DNA from: Pelargonium cotyledonis
Lineage: Eukaryota > Streptophyta > Magnoliopsida > Geraniales > Geraniaceae
NCBI GenBank assembly: GCA_036897625.1
Contig: JAYMTA010000242.1
Coordinates: 1 to 33,728, forward strand
Reading direction: 5' to 3'
Length of the DNA: 33,728 nucleotides
Both the position numbers and the translations under genes were made by a program. Numbering within the stretch: position 1 is the stretch's first letter; every line of letters starts with the position of its first letter. The notes beneath the pieces were generated by a model, which saw nothing but the letters and a program-made list of their open reading frames with translations, was not told where the DNA came from and made no database searches. Of this stretch, positions 22,701-33,080 are shown one piece after another.

Positions 22701-23767
22701 TTCTAGGAATCTGCTATCAATCCTGGTTCCATAATCCTAATTTTACAATGGATTGAAGCAAGTAATTCTGGGTTATATATGCAACTGTAATCGTCGGGCT
22801 GAACATTATGAAACAAAAACCAACTCCATATGAAACTAGAATCTTCACCTTTGGCAGAATTGAAACTTCTAAATTACATTTATGGCACAAGAATTTAAGT
22901 CGTTTTGTAATGGCTCTTTCAAAATAAGTGAGAATTATGTTACAACTTATAAGTATGCATACCTCCAATCTGCTAAACGTCTCAGGTGTTGCTAATCGGA
23001 GGTTCGACAGGGACCATGCTTGAAGCTTTACATGTTGTTGGTGATGGCCATGATGGGCTCACCCACGATGACTCCATAGGCGAAGTAAGTTCTTCAAGTA
23101 ATCTAAAGTTGATCTATATTATTAAGTTCTTCAACTAAAATTTTCGTTTCTTTATTTTTCAGCCGTTTGAAGGGAACAACCTCTATGTAGCTCCTCCTTA
23201 TTCCGAGGATAATGCTTCATCAGGGAACAGAATCAAGATGAAACTTAAAGAGTTTCACAAGAGGTAACATTTGGATATATTGCCTTTCAAGGAAGTATAA
23301 TCTTTTTTCCTTTTTCTTTTTTAATTTTTAATTTTCTATATCTAATTATCTTTGCGCCTCCTTGCAGCACTGCATCATTCACTGCAATCGATAGGAACTT
23401 CCTCACTCCTTTCTTTACAAGTCAGAATGGAGATGAAGAAGGAGATGATGGTAAGATGGATAAAATCTTAATTTTGATATTTAGACTTAGTGCCTGTTAG
23501 ATGTCGACCTTGACTGGCAATGAGATGTTACTTATATACACTTATGCATTGCACACATAAGAGATTAGTTTCATTAGGTAATTTTGTTCGTGTAATGGAA
23601 AGAAGAAAGGTTTTCAATGGTATGAAGGGATACGAAGACTGAAGTTAACTTTTGTGCTTCTCATGTACTTTCATAGCATGTCGATTGACTCGCAGAATCC
23701 GATCCTTTTCTTTTGTTTAACAGATGAACTGATGCCCAGTTCTCGGAGAGAGGGTTACCATGGCTAA
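16772..23767 (+). CDS. NHX6: Endosomal Na+(K+)/H+ antiporter, NHX5/NHX6 class
   Basis: Exons: 16772-16967, 17096-17147, 17256-17315, 17460-17484, 17581-17666, 17791-17902, 18450-18512, 18635-18654, 18749-18843, 20037-20065, 20162-20193, 20285-20332, 20427-20487, 20570-20667, 20753-20828, 20951-20970, 21086-21183, 21264-21373, 22986-23084, 23163-23263, 23368-23450, 23724-23767. They join to 535 codons plus stop, the length I remember for Arabidopsis NHX6. Class II NHX proteins exchange Na+ or K+ for H+ across Golgi/TGN/prevacuolar membranes and set lumenal pH. Visible features: helix [20 protein letters not shown], amiloride-site motif [10 protein letters not shown] (residues 92-101), [12 protein letters not shown] (166-177), FGESVLNDA with Asp197, and [15 protein letters not shown]. 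The Asp/Glu-rich hydrophilic tail ends RREGYHG. ATG 16772 is the first in frame; a second in-frame ATG follows two codons later. Four introns have unusual splice sites; three look U12-type. Confidence 0.95.
17148..17255 (+). other. NHX intron 2 with GC donor
   Basis: Exon 2 must end ...agcatcag because the protein requires SIR then SWFNFH. The intron begins gcattttttt and ends ttctgcag. No GT occurs near the junction that keeps the frame. GC-AG introns are spliced by the major spliceosome, but the usual consensus is GCAAGT; GCATTT is weak. Confidence 0.8.
17316..17459 (+). other. NHX intron 3, U12-type AT-AC intron
   Basis: The intron starts ATATCCTAAC and ends GTGCTCAC. TTCCTTGAC at 17437-17445 is a perfect U12 branch-point motif, with the branch A at 17444, 15 bases before the end. 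Joining gives PPII, then F across the junction, then QSGFSLAP, as in known NHX5/6. No GT-AG alternative preserves this sequence. Confidence 0.93.
18635..18654 (+). other. 20-nt micro-exon (NHX exon 8)
   Basis: atggcaatatccttgtacag encodes MAISLY plus two bases of Arg, between gtag and gtatgt. It completes [20 protein letters not shown], the conserved ion-site region, so skipping it would destroy the frame next to the catalytic Asp. Exon 16 (20951-20970) is also 20 nt. Confidence 0.9.
18844..20036 (+). other. NHX intron 9 (1.2 kb)
   Basis: An AT-rich intron with no protein-like frame. A short hairpin, catgcgttgcatg at about 19080-19092, has the shape of a Helitron 3' stem, but no CTRR end follows and no matching 5' end was seen. 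Otherwise nothing recognised. Confidence 0.5.
20066..20161 (+). other. NHX intron 10, U12-type AT-AC intron
   Basis: The intron begins ATATCCTTTT, the exact U12 AT-AC donor, and ends CCCCAAAC. AACCTTAAC at 20144-20152 serves as the branch region about 10 bases from the end. Joining gives GFTSAL then [10 protein letters not shown], as expected for the family. The intron is only 96 nt. Confidence 0.93.
20829..20950 (+). other. NHX intron 15, U12-type GT-AG intron with microsatellite
   Basis: The donor is GTATCCTTGTG, matching the U12 GT-AG consensus GTATCCTT. CCCCTTAAC near 20925-20933 resembles a U12 branch site, about 18-20 bases before the acceptor CCCTAG. Exon joining gives HAGFIFFSI then LFIVVAR. 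Between the two lies a (CT)n-(CA)n microsatellite at about 20861-20910. Confidence 0.82.
20861..20910. repeat. (CT)n(CA)n compound microsatellite
   Basis: About 11 CT units run into about 12 CA units with a ctcactca transition. It occupies close to half of the short U12-type intron 15. Confidence 0.95.
21374..22985 (+). other. NHX intron 18 (1.6 kb)
   Basis: The longest NHX intron. It is AT-rich, with a T-run at about 22143-22161 followed by gaaatcgctg. Small open frames here have no recognisable content. No complete mobile element was identified. Confidence 0.5.
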
Positions 23768-25191
23768 TATCTCACAGCGACGACTTCTCCAAAAGCATAC
23801 GATAGCATGGAATAATTGTGTAGATAAAATAGAGTTACATGACAAAATCTAGAAGTAGATGGGCATTTTGTACAACTGAGGGTCAGATGAAGCAGAAGAT
23901 ACTTGTATGTATCTATGTATTTGCAGCACCACAATTGTGTTACTGTGCACCTGAGGTGATTAGAATTTATAGACAATAATACAGGAGCTTGTAATGGACT
24001 AGCTAGTTTAATACATATGAGTCTGAGAAAATGGTGAATTTTTATTTTGAATGTCCCTCTAAATTATTAGTTTGTTTTGCAAGACAGCTCAAGACTCAAA
24101 ACAGGAATGGTTTTTTTTTTTTCTTGTTGATTACCATATCCACGAGTGTTTGACACATTACGAACTGACATTTATAGTTTATTTAACGAATTTGTGGACA
24201 TGAAACTTCCTTTGGATTCAAATCAAATGTGTACTGACTTAGACTATTTATTTGGCCACTTTTGACCACAATGATCGAACTCTTTCCTTCAAAACAAAGG
24301 TGAAAAACTCAATTTTGCTCCTTGAAATTTTGTGTTTTGACCCAATGTAATTCTTAATATTTTTTAGCCAAAAATAATTTATAAACTTTCAAGTTTCGAT
24401 CTAATTTGATTTAACCGAATATGGACCCTTAAATTTATGAATTTTGTCCATAAATTTTCTTTATATAAACTCAAAGGACAATGACCATTTTGAGTCGATA
24501 TAAGAAAATTCAAGGACCTTGTTTAGTAAAAAAAAATAATTTTAAAGATCAAATTGGGTCGAAAGATGAAAGTTAAGGAATCAAATTAGGTTAACAAAAA
24601 TTAGAGACCAAATTAAGTCGGAACACGAAAGTTTATGAACCAAACTAAGTCTTTTTACTTAAAAAAAAAAAATACTATAGAGGTAGAATTTGTATTTTAA
24701 TCCTTCATACAAACTAGTGAAAAATGAGTAAAAGATGCAAGACAAAATATATCCATGTATATCAAAGCCCATCTATAAGGCCTTGATTGTTTATCCGTAA
24801 TATACTATAAATAAAAGGTAAGACAAATATAAAATAGCCTTTTTGAATTTATTGAACCGTTACATTACAGGATCGAAGAGCCAACGGCTAGTTTTCCTGT
24901 TGTTTTTGCAAGAACACAGCGCCTCTTGTTTCCCCCTCTCCCTTCTCTCGGTTTCAGTGGATTCACTCCGTCTCTGCTGATACAGAGAGAATCAAGCACA
25001 AAACCTCAAATCCAGTTCAAGGAATCTACAGAAATCGACCCCATCTCTGTGAATCTTCCATTGGGGTAGGGTAGGTCAACTTTCACTTCACTCATCGATT
25101 CTAATTCCCCAAATTGATTTGGTTTTCAAGGCTCGCTCAAATCTGTTTCTCAAATCGAATCGATCACTTGATTGTTTCAATCGTTGGAAAT
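23768..25191. other. NHX 3' region and QWRF gene promoter region
   Basis: Positions 23768 to about 24050 are the NHX 3' UTR. Positions 24290-24660 form an imperfect foldback repeat. From about 24870 the sequence becomes pyrimidine-rich with cctctccctt and ctcggtttca, typical of a plant 5' UTR for the next gene. A TATAAATA at 24806-24813 is a possible core promoter, but this is by motif only. Confidence 0.5.
24290..24660. repeat. Imperfect foldback repeat of a dispersed family
   Basis: The left half contains ctccttgaaattttgtgttt and gacccaatgtaa. The right half contains near-complements such as ttagagaccaaattaagtcg and gaacacgaaagtttatgaac. The same words occur at about 145-195 and, in opposite sense, at 14735-14850. 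A non-autonomous element or old retrotransposon relic is likely; edges are approximate and no target duplication was found. Confidence 0.5.
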
Positions 25192-28000
25192 ATGGGTGAA
25201 TTGACGGTGGAGGTTCGAGGGGCAACACAGGAGCAGCAGCGACCAGAAGGCCCCGCCGCGGCGCCGGTCCCCCCGCCTCAGCCGCCGCGACGACCTAGGG
25301 TGAGAGAGGTGAGCTCTAGGTTCATGTCCCCGGTGGTGTCCTCTTCCTCCGGCGATCTCCATCTTCTGACGTCGAAATCGCCCAGACAGCACCAACAGCA
25401 GCTGCGCTCCGTCTCTGCGCAGAGGCGGCAGCAGTCGGAAACGGAACCCTTGAAATGTGCCGATGAGAACATCAGGAGCTCGTCGGAAACCCCCTTGGCT
25501 AATCATTGTAATGCGACTTCACAGAGAAAATCGCGCGCTGTTGTGAAGCTTTTCAATGAGAATGGGGGCAGATCTGAACAGCAGCAGCAAAATCCAGACT
25601 TGTCCCGGTCTAGAGTGTACGGCGATGGTGGAAAGCTCTCGGTGAGAAATGGTTATGCTTTTACCAAATCGAGGCCGGACACGCCCACGGTGACAGACAA
25701 GATGGCCTCGCCGAGGTTAAGGTACTTGCAGCGGTCCATTTCCGGGCCTCCCACGCCTAGTGCTGCTACGAAGCTTCTGCAACAGTCGAGCGGAATGTCA
25801 ATGTCATTGCCGGCCCAAGCTTCCAATCAAGGCAGCACTAAGGCTCATGGAAATGTGGGTTCTGCTGCTGTGGATCATTGTGATGAAAATAATAAGAATT
25901 CAGCTCCAAACTGCCTGTCGAGGTCTCTAGCTGACCTTCGGTCTTCTATGCCGGATGCAGATATGTTGCCAACAATGTCAAATAGGTTGCTGACTGAGAG
26001 AAATGGTAACAGGAATAATGTGGCTGGTGGCGGAGATACTTCCAAGTTTTCTGCATCTCCTTGCTGTCGGTCGCTGAATATGCCACTATCCAGTTGTGAA
26101 AATTCCATGTTCAGTTCAGTTAGAGGGAGTGAGAAACCGGCATCTGCGATCAACAAGTCGTGTTCAAATCCCACAAAGGTTGGAGGAGTTTGTCTGCCTC
26201 CTGTCCCACCTTATGGGAAGATGGCAACTGATGCGAGGAAGGGAAGGAAAGTCTCTGGCCAGCTGGAAGATGTACATTCTCTGAGATTGCTCCACAATCA
26301 TTATCTGCAGTGGAGATTCGCCAATGCAAAAGCTGAGGCCTCCATGGAAGTTCAGAAAAGAGAAGCTGAGGTTAGTCACTCTCTTACCCATTTACTATGT
26401 TGTACGTAAATGCTAGTTTGAAGTTAAGGCATTGTGTCATCCCTTCCATTGCTGTATATGTTTGTTGTGTTACTCGGTTTAAAATAATGCTGGTAGAAAT
26501 ATGATTATATCTTATATCGTCTTGGATAAGTTGTTATGGTCACTTGTCCATGCACTCTGCATTCTAGAGCCGTGTAATGTTGTCAGTCATAGGTGTTTGG
26601 ACCCAGATTAAGGTGGCTTTCCCTGCCATGGCTAGGAAATTGTCTTGTTCAGAACATGAGATCAGAAAGCACAATGACTTTGGCAATTCATCATGGTTTC
26701 CAATATCAAGGTTTCCATTTCGTATTTAAGTAGAATTAGTAAAAGCATAAATTCCTTTCTTATATCTCTAACTCAAGCTTTAGAACCATGTTCCAAGATA
26801 TCTCTTGACAGCATCCTCTCTACTCGTGTAGAATCTGACCAAATGGGGGATTGCTTATATTGTTAAACATGCAGTCTCATTTTATGTTTATATTTTTTCT
26901 TTCAAGCACTTCCTGCGTACTGAATGTTATTATATTTTCTATTTTCTTGTAGAGAGCACTCGTTTCTCTTAGGGTCAAGATGTCAGATTTGTATGATTCC
27001 TTGAAGAGAAAACGAATTGAACTTGCGCTAATGCAGAGAACACAGTCTCTCTCAACAATTCTTGAAGCTCAGGTGAGGCAGCAGCTCTATTAATGCATTA
27101 ACGTCATTCTAAGACATTATGTTTCATAGTTTACTGTGCTATATGTATCTGACAATCTAGTGGGGTTTATTTTAGATCCCATATCTGGAGGAGTGGTCTG
27201 CACTTGAAGAGGAATACTCAGTTTCCCTATCAGAAGTAATTCAAGCTTTAGTGAACGCTTCCCTCCAACTTCCAATCAGTGGGAATGTTAGGGTATGCTA
27301 TCTATTTATTTCCGTTCATTCCGTTATGTTCTTCTTCATTTGACCTAGTATGTTATCAATACTTATCATACTGCTTCATATTCAGTGCCCTTAACACTGA
27401 CGTTTCACTAACATTGAGATACATGTATGGTGCAGGCTGATGCAAGAGAGGTAGGGGAGGCCCTGAATTCAGCAGGGAAGATGATGGAAATGATAGCCGT
27501 TCATACTCAAAGGTTTATGCCAAAGGTACCAAAGGGTGGATCTCTTTTTTCTTTTTCCTTTCACTACGTAGTAAAAGATTTATTTTTAATAGACATTCCA
27601 TATATGAAACTAGTTTCCAAAGAAATGGAATCCAGTAGCTGATCTCTCTCTCTCTCTCTCTCCACAAAGAATATACTTTGTATTTATGTTCATTTGGGGC
27701 TTGCCAGTTAAATCAAGTTCTCTAATGTAGGCTGAAGAAACGGAAAGATTGGTTTCAGAGCTAGCCAGACTGGTTGGTGTAGAGAAATCACTTATTGATG
27801 AATGTGGAGATGCTTTGTGTAAGACACACATGTCACAGGTTTGTGTGGACCATTGTTCTGCTTAAAGTTCTATGTACTTGTCATTTTAAGGTTCAGAGAT
27901 ATTAACATGAAATCCTATTTTTCAGGTTGAAGAATGCAGCTTACAGAGCCAGCTGATCCAGTTCAACCGGAGCTGTCCCAGTAAACCTATTAAACGATGA
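25192..28000 (+). CDS. QWRF-motif microtubule-associated protein (EDE1/AUG8-like)
   Basis: Exons 25192-26370, 26953-27072, 27176-27292, 27436-27525, 27731-27838 and 27926-28000 join to 562 codons plus stop; all introns are GT-AG and in phase 0. The N-terminal 350 residues are Ser/Pro/Gln/Arg-rich and probably disordered, with [17 protein letters not shown] near the start and [19 protein letters not shown] at about residues 172-190. The diagnostic QWRF lies at 373-376 ([14 protein letters not shown]). The following 180 residues are predicted helical ([38 protein letters not shown]), as in the DUF566/QWRF family. Members such as ENDOSPERM DEFECTIVE 1 and AUG8 bind microtubules, AUG8 as an augmin subunit in spindle and cortical arrays. 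I place it nearest EDE1/AUG8 from the [11 protein letters not shown] opening, but subgroup assignment is from memory. ATG 25192 is the first in an upstream-open frame. Confidence 0.93.
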
Positions 28001-28576
28001 GCGCCATTACATCACTTTGTTTCATACAAACATAATAATGGATTGATGCCTCGCATCACACGATTGGGCTGGCTTGTAACCAGAATATCAACCAGTTTAC
28101 GGTTTTCAGTCTGTTACTGGGAATGGTGGGGAGATGGGACAGTTGCTGGCTTACTATCTTCAAGAATGTTATTCGACAAGAGAGAGGTACTGGAGAATCG
28201 TTCGGTATCTGCATTATTATTTCCTGTGCATAATATGTTTGTTATGCACGAAACAGGAGAGCATACAGTTTCTTCATTCTTTCATATATTAGATAGGTTT
28301 GTAAATAACTTCACATCATCATCTTGATGGAATAATCTTTGTCCCCATGATGTGAATTTGTCCATGAATGATGCTTGAGCAAGAATCTTATTCCCTTGTT
28401 AATAGTAGTCAACAGATTTGTCAATCTCATATCAACTTTAATCCTCTCATAATTTGTATAAAATGTAGGGATATTTATTTTCATTTTGCCTAAGTTTGTG
28501 TACTTTAGCAATAAGACAGACTACATAGTGATAATTAAACAAATGCTCCATTATTTTTCTTTTAATGCGTCCCTTT
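28001..28576. other. 3' region of the QWRF gene
   Basis: It likely contains the 3' UTR. The open frame at 28043-28327 has no family resemblance and begins within the presumed UTR. Nothing else is recognised before the retroposon. Confidence 0.5.
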
Positions 28577-29379
28577 AATCGAGGGTTAAAAAAATATTGT
28601 TTTATTTTATTGAATAAACATGTTTCTATTGTTTTCATGTTAACAAAGACTTTAATTTCTATATAAATTGAAAAATTATATAGTGATCTGATGCCAAAGT
28701 GAGGCGGCGGCAGCAACTTGGCGGCGGCGGCTGTTTGATATTTTGTGGTCTTTCTTGCTTATGCGTGTGGTTTTGAGTTCTCAGTATCGGAGGTAGGCGG
28801 CTGTTTTGTGGTTTTTGTGGTTGTTTCTTTTGTGGTCAATATATGGAGGCGGACGGTGTCAGAGGGAGCGGCGGCGGATGCGAGCCAGCGGGAGCAATGG
28901 CGGACGAGAGGATGGAGGAGGAAGAGGCTGGGATAATGTTCGTGGATGTTCGTGATGGGAGAACCGGAGCAGCTGACGCTTCGGAGGCTGTCCGAAGCTG
29001 AGTCCAGGGCCTAGCGGATGGGAAACGACGCAGGACGTTGGAGGGTGGGGAACCGGCCGGGGGAGAAGGAGGAGTCTCCCTCTACGTCTGCTTGATTGGT
29101 ACCTGGTGAAGAACCGGAGCTCTGGCGTTTCGGGAAATGCTAGCAACTCTAGATCTTGTGTTAGGATTTGGATGTTTTTGTCTAGTATTTTTGGTTCTTG
29201 TTCTACTGCTCATGTCGGGATGGAATCAGTGATATAGGTATTTTCCTGTGTGTAACTCCTATATCCTAGTCTGGTTTCTTTAGAAGTTATAGGGCCTCTC
29301 TTGTAACTTCTATTTTGATTATTTCGGAATAATAATTGCGTTATTCTCCTCAAAAAAATCGAGGGTTAAAAAGATATTG
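28577..29379 (+). mobile_element. Poly(A)-tailed retroposon with target-site duplications
   Basis: Positions 28577-28599 and 29357-29379 are 23-bp direct repeats (aatcgagggttaaaaa, one variable base, then atattg) with a single mismatch. The insert between them ends cctcaaaaaa, joining a short A-tail to the right duplication, the mark of LINE-type retrotransposition. The insert is about 757 bp. Its middle (28700-29150) is GC-rich with ggcggcggc runs, and its last 200 bases are T-rich (tttttggttcttgttctact). It lacks a reverse transcriptase, so it is non-autonomous, perhaps an internally deleted LINE. Small frames on either strand in the GC-rich part do not resemble known proteins. Confidence 0.85.
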
Positions 29380-30040
29380 GAACACATGTTATGATAGAAG
29401 TTTTGTAAATGTAGAAGTTTTAAAAATGAGCTTTTACATTTGGTAGTTTCGTATGCTGGCTTTCATTTGAGAGTTTGAACTTGAATATCTAAGTCTTGCA
29501 CACCATGACACTGTTAGGCAAAACTCAGGAGCGAGTCCCCTGAATTTCACCTTGGTCATGAGAATAGTCATCTCTATCGTGTGAATTCTATGTAGAAATT
29601 GAGAGATAATTGAGAACTATCAAATAAAACCTTATGAAAATTTAAGCATTTGATAGTTCAAAAACAAACTTCTCGTGAACATAATAGAGAATGCGCAACA
29701 GATAATCTGTTTAGTATTTTACTTTCAATGGGTGGTCAGCGGATTAGAAAACGAAAGCCTTCTCATGATGGGGGCTTAAAAAGTGAGACAATGCCACAAT
29801 TAGAGGTGTCAATTGGGATCAGATTTAGTTCGTGTTATAAATTGAAACATGAGTTCCAATTCAAAATATCTCGGATTGAATTTTTCTTAAATTAAATTTC
29901 AGTTGTCTGTTTGTTCAGATTCAAATTGTCGGCTCTAATTATTGATCACTTATTAAAAAAATTATTAAGTAATTCACACACACTACAATATATGTCAATG
30001 ACTTTATACTAGACTCGAACACAAGATTTTGCGTATAAAA
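29380..30040. other. Spacer between retroposon and Helitron-like element
   Basis: AT-rich with no gene recognised. The last 30 bases (actcgaacacaagatttt, gcgtataaaa) belong to a phrase repeated just beyond the other end of the Helitron-like element. Confidence 0.5.
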
Positions 30041-31489
30041 TCTATATATATATATAAAAGCACTACCCTATGTGGTGACGTGTCTTTTTCTCAAATTTTA
30101 GAAGGATATGTATTTTCTAATTAGTTGTAAATAAATAAAAAAATAAGTTGCTATCTTGCTGATGACTTTTTTATTTTATTATTATTATAGCATATATTAT
30201 TTTTTTTCTGATAATTTCTGCTACAGTTTTTTTTTCTTTCTGAATTTACGGGTTTTTTCTATTAATTTATTTAATATATATAGATTAGTATAGACAAGTC
30301 TTATTTCTTCAGATGCTATAGTAATATTTTTAAAAAATAATTAATAAATGGAGAGTTAAAAGTTATTATTATTATTATTTTCTCTATCTCATATTCAAAA
30401 ACAGTTTTTTTTTTTTCCCACAAAATATATCTTCTGTATTTCCCCTACTGTTTTCTCTTTCCTATAACCGAAAAGCAGTTTTTTTTCTTCTTCAGAGCAT
30501 TCTCTAGCCCAAAAGATATATCTCTGTTTATTTTCTCCTTCACAATAAGCATAGCATATATTGTGTGTCTGACATACGATTTGCACTTAAAAGTCTGTCA
30601 AAGGTTAGTGTTATATTGTTTTACTAATTGCCACTCTTTTAGTTTACTGTTAAGCATATATCATTCATTGTTTTTGTGTTTTCCACTACTTTTACTAATT
30701 TACATTGATGTTGCTTGCAAGCAATAGTTCCTTTTCAAGCTTTGTATATATTCATGGTGGATGTTATGTGTCCGGAAAAGAATACCAATGATCCACACTA
30801 TTACTCATCTATCTTTTGTTCATAAGGCTACGACGAAAGGTTATAGTATAATGTTTGGTTGTTAAATTTTATTTTTTCTGATTTGATGAGTTAATTGGTC
30901 TAATAAATGAATAGTATATTAAAATTTCCATTATCCATATATCTTGATCTGTAAAGGAGGGAGTCAGATATTAGTTTGCATATATATAGTTTAATCCTCT
31001 ATTCATGATATATGTAGAGGTTGGAGATTGACTTAGAGTGGAAGACCATAGTCAATAGATAGAAATTATCTCATTTTATTATAAATTTTGTGCAATTTCC
31101 ACTCAAATGGCAGTTATTTTTTCAGATTCCTCTTTATCTTTGTAAATGCAGAATTTTATCTTTTCATCCCCCAATACGAAGGACAGAAATTCAGCAATAA
31201 ATTCTTCACACATATTTGCAAAACAAAAATGAGGCGCTTGTGGAAGGAGAGCACCACTGCCGGTGACAAGGCTGGGTTTGATATTTCTTAGATTTGTAGT
31301 GCTGCCTCAGTTGATGCTCTTTTAGTTTTTGGCTTTGATATCGATGTTGGTGGTGGTGCAAATTGTGGCGATTTTTGTTTTGTTTCCATTGCTAATTTTG
31401 TACAATTTTGTTTTAATCTCGGTTTGGATTTGTATTTGATTTTTAACTAATCGGGTCTCAATTCATCAAACCCATTTGTTATTTCTTCT

Positions 31490-31670
31490 TCAATGTTTTG
31501 AAAGTCTCAATTCAGCATGAATCTTGAGCAGCATATTCTCCCATATTTGCAGTCGAGACATGACCTTCTTGCTAGCAAATTGGGGTAGTTCAGGAGAAGC
31601 CAACTTATCAAGCAACTTCTCAAAGGAAACACTCATATTATGCTCCTCCAATAGCAGTTACAACCTCCAT
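31490..31670 (-). pseudogene. Broken 5' fragment of a CC-NB-LRR resistance gene
   Basis: On the minus strand from 31670, ATG opens MEVVTAIGGA, then hits a stop. After a small frame change, the next frame (from 31636) reads MSVSFEKLLDKLASPELPQF, then ASKKVMSRLQIWENMLLKIH, then AELRL, ending at 31490. This is the opening of plant coiled-coil (Rx-N) NB-LRR immune receptors (family pattern: AIGGALLS...LFDKLASPE...LLKIHAVLDDAEEKQ). A further shifted remnant (IEEEITNGFDELR) can be read just beyond, at about 31450-31495. It holds only about 60-75 residues of the N-terminal domain; no NB-ARC or LRR is present. The frameshifts show it is not functional. It lies inside the Helitron-like element, opposite to its orientation. 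Confidence 0.8.
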
Positions 31671-32446
31671 AGAAAATCAAGGAAAATAGCCTTAGTCCTC
31701 TTTCCCTCTTTCCGTCAAAATTAGATGTAATTCAACGTAAATGAATGAAAATGCAGAGAAGAGCTGAGAACTTAAAGCAATGGATACAAAAAACCGATAA
31801 AAAAAATTAATATCTTAAAATAGTCTATGAAATTCTAAAAATAAACTCACTTTGGTTCAAATAATTAGACAAGAAAATTAACTTTTAAAATTAAAATTAG
31901 TATGTGAACTTCTAAAAATAGACTTACTTTAATTCATAAACTTTTGATATAACTTATAAAAGCAACAACTATTTTTAGTTTAAAAAAATGCAGGATCCAA
32001 ATTGGTCCAAATACAAAATTATTTTAATTTGTTTTCTTTATTACTCTTTGTTGTTTTGAATGTATTTACATATGTTTTGGCTACAGTTTTCAAATTTATT
32101 TGTATTTCTCATCTCTTTTTTATTTTTATTTTTACATATATTTTTTCAATCTAAATGTTGGTCTTGCTAATGATTGAATGATTGAATGATTGAATTAAAT
32201 TCTTCCGTAATTTTCATGTGTTTGATTTAGTGCATTTTTTCTTTTTAAGATTTTTCTTTTTAAAATAACTGTTATTTTTGTCAGACTTTGATTTGAAATT
32301 TTATTTTTATGTGTCTTTCTAATTTAAAAAGTTTTCAATTTCATAGTACAATTGTAAAGATTTTGTAAGGATCACCAAAATATATGGAGTAATACTTATT
32401 TTGTAAAAATAAGTGCCATCATTTATGATTTTGAGAAAAAATGAAT

Positions 32447-32554
32447 GAAAATTTTATATCTACTTTTTCACCCATATGGATATTTTTTAACAAATACAAT
32501 GAAAATTTTATATCTACTTTTCCACCCATATGGATATTTTTTAACAAATACAAT
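32447..32554. repeat. 54-bp perfect-frame tandem duplication
   Basis: Positions 32447-32500 and 32501-32554 are adjacent copies (gaaaattttatatctacttt, t, then t or c, cacccatatggatatttttt, aacaaatacaat) with one mismatch. The duplication is recent and lies within the Helitron-like element. Confidence 0.95.
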
Positions 32555-33080
32555 GGATAGTAACTTATTATGAATATATTATTGATAATTAATGCATAAC
32601 TAATTTTTGAAAATTATGAAAAGAAGATATTTATTTTGAACAAAAATTAAAATCAAACATGACACTTTTATTCTGAGACGGAAAAAGTACTATTTTTAAG
32701 TTGAATTTTTCATTACACACCGCGATGAAATTTTGGTGTTATGATTGTTAAACATATATGAGTATTATTATTCATATATTGTATTCATCTTTTTTGGTTC
32801 TCTCTAACCAAAAGTGGATAAATACGATAGCAACCACCCATTTGTTATGAGTTACAATTTATGGACTAATTATAACTCATTTAAGTACCATCATCGACTA
32901 TATACATGTGAAGATTAAAGATATTTCAAATGCAACAACACATCAAATAAGTTTATGCATTCTGTTAAATGATAATATGCATTTATTTTATCATTATATC
33001 TTTGTATAAACAAATTTATAACTTTTTCACTATCATCAGTATACTTCTCGTGCACCGCACGGGATCCCAACCCAGTCTAA

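Larger units (their letters stand above)
30041..33080 (+). mobile_element. Non-autonomous Helitron-like element, about 3.0 kb
   Basis: The left end TCTATATATATATATAAAAG follows an A, as Helitron 5' ends do, and is followed by ggtgacgtgtc. The right end has a GC-rich hairpin in AT-rich DNA, ctcgtgc-acc-gcacggg at 33047-33063. Thirteen bases later comes CTAA (33077-33080), fitting the CTRR rule. The next base is G, not the expected T of an A/T target, which is the main weakness. There is no Rep/helicase reading frame, so it would be non-autonomous. Inside are a CC-NB-LRR fragment (31490-31670, minus), a 54-bp tandem duplication (32447-32554) and long T-rich stretches. Confidence 0.72.

Noticed and set aside
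28745..29146. Small genes in the GC-rich patch on both strands
   Set aside because: The patch lies within target-site duplications of a retroposon, and the frames are short, Arg/Gly-rich or Pro/Ser-rich products of GC-repeat DNA.
31088..31291. 67-codon plus-strand frame inside the Helitron-like element
   Set aside because: Partly protein-like (TKMRRLWKESTTAGDKAG), but too short and unmatched to any family I know; may be another captured scrap, unsupported.
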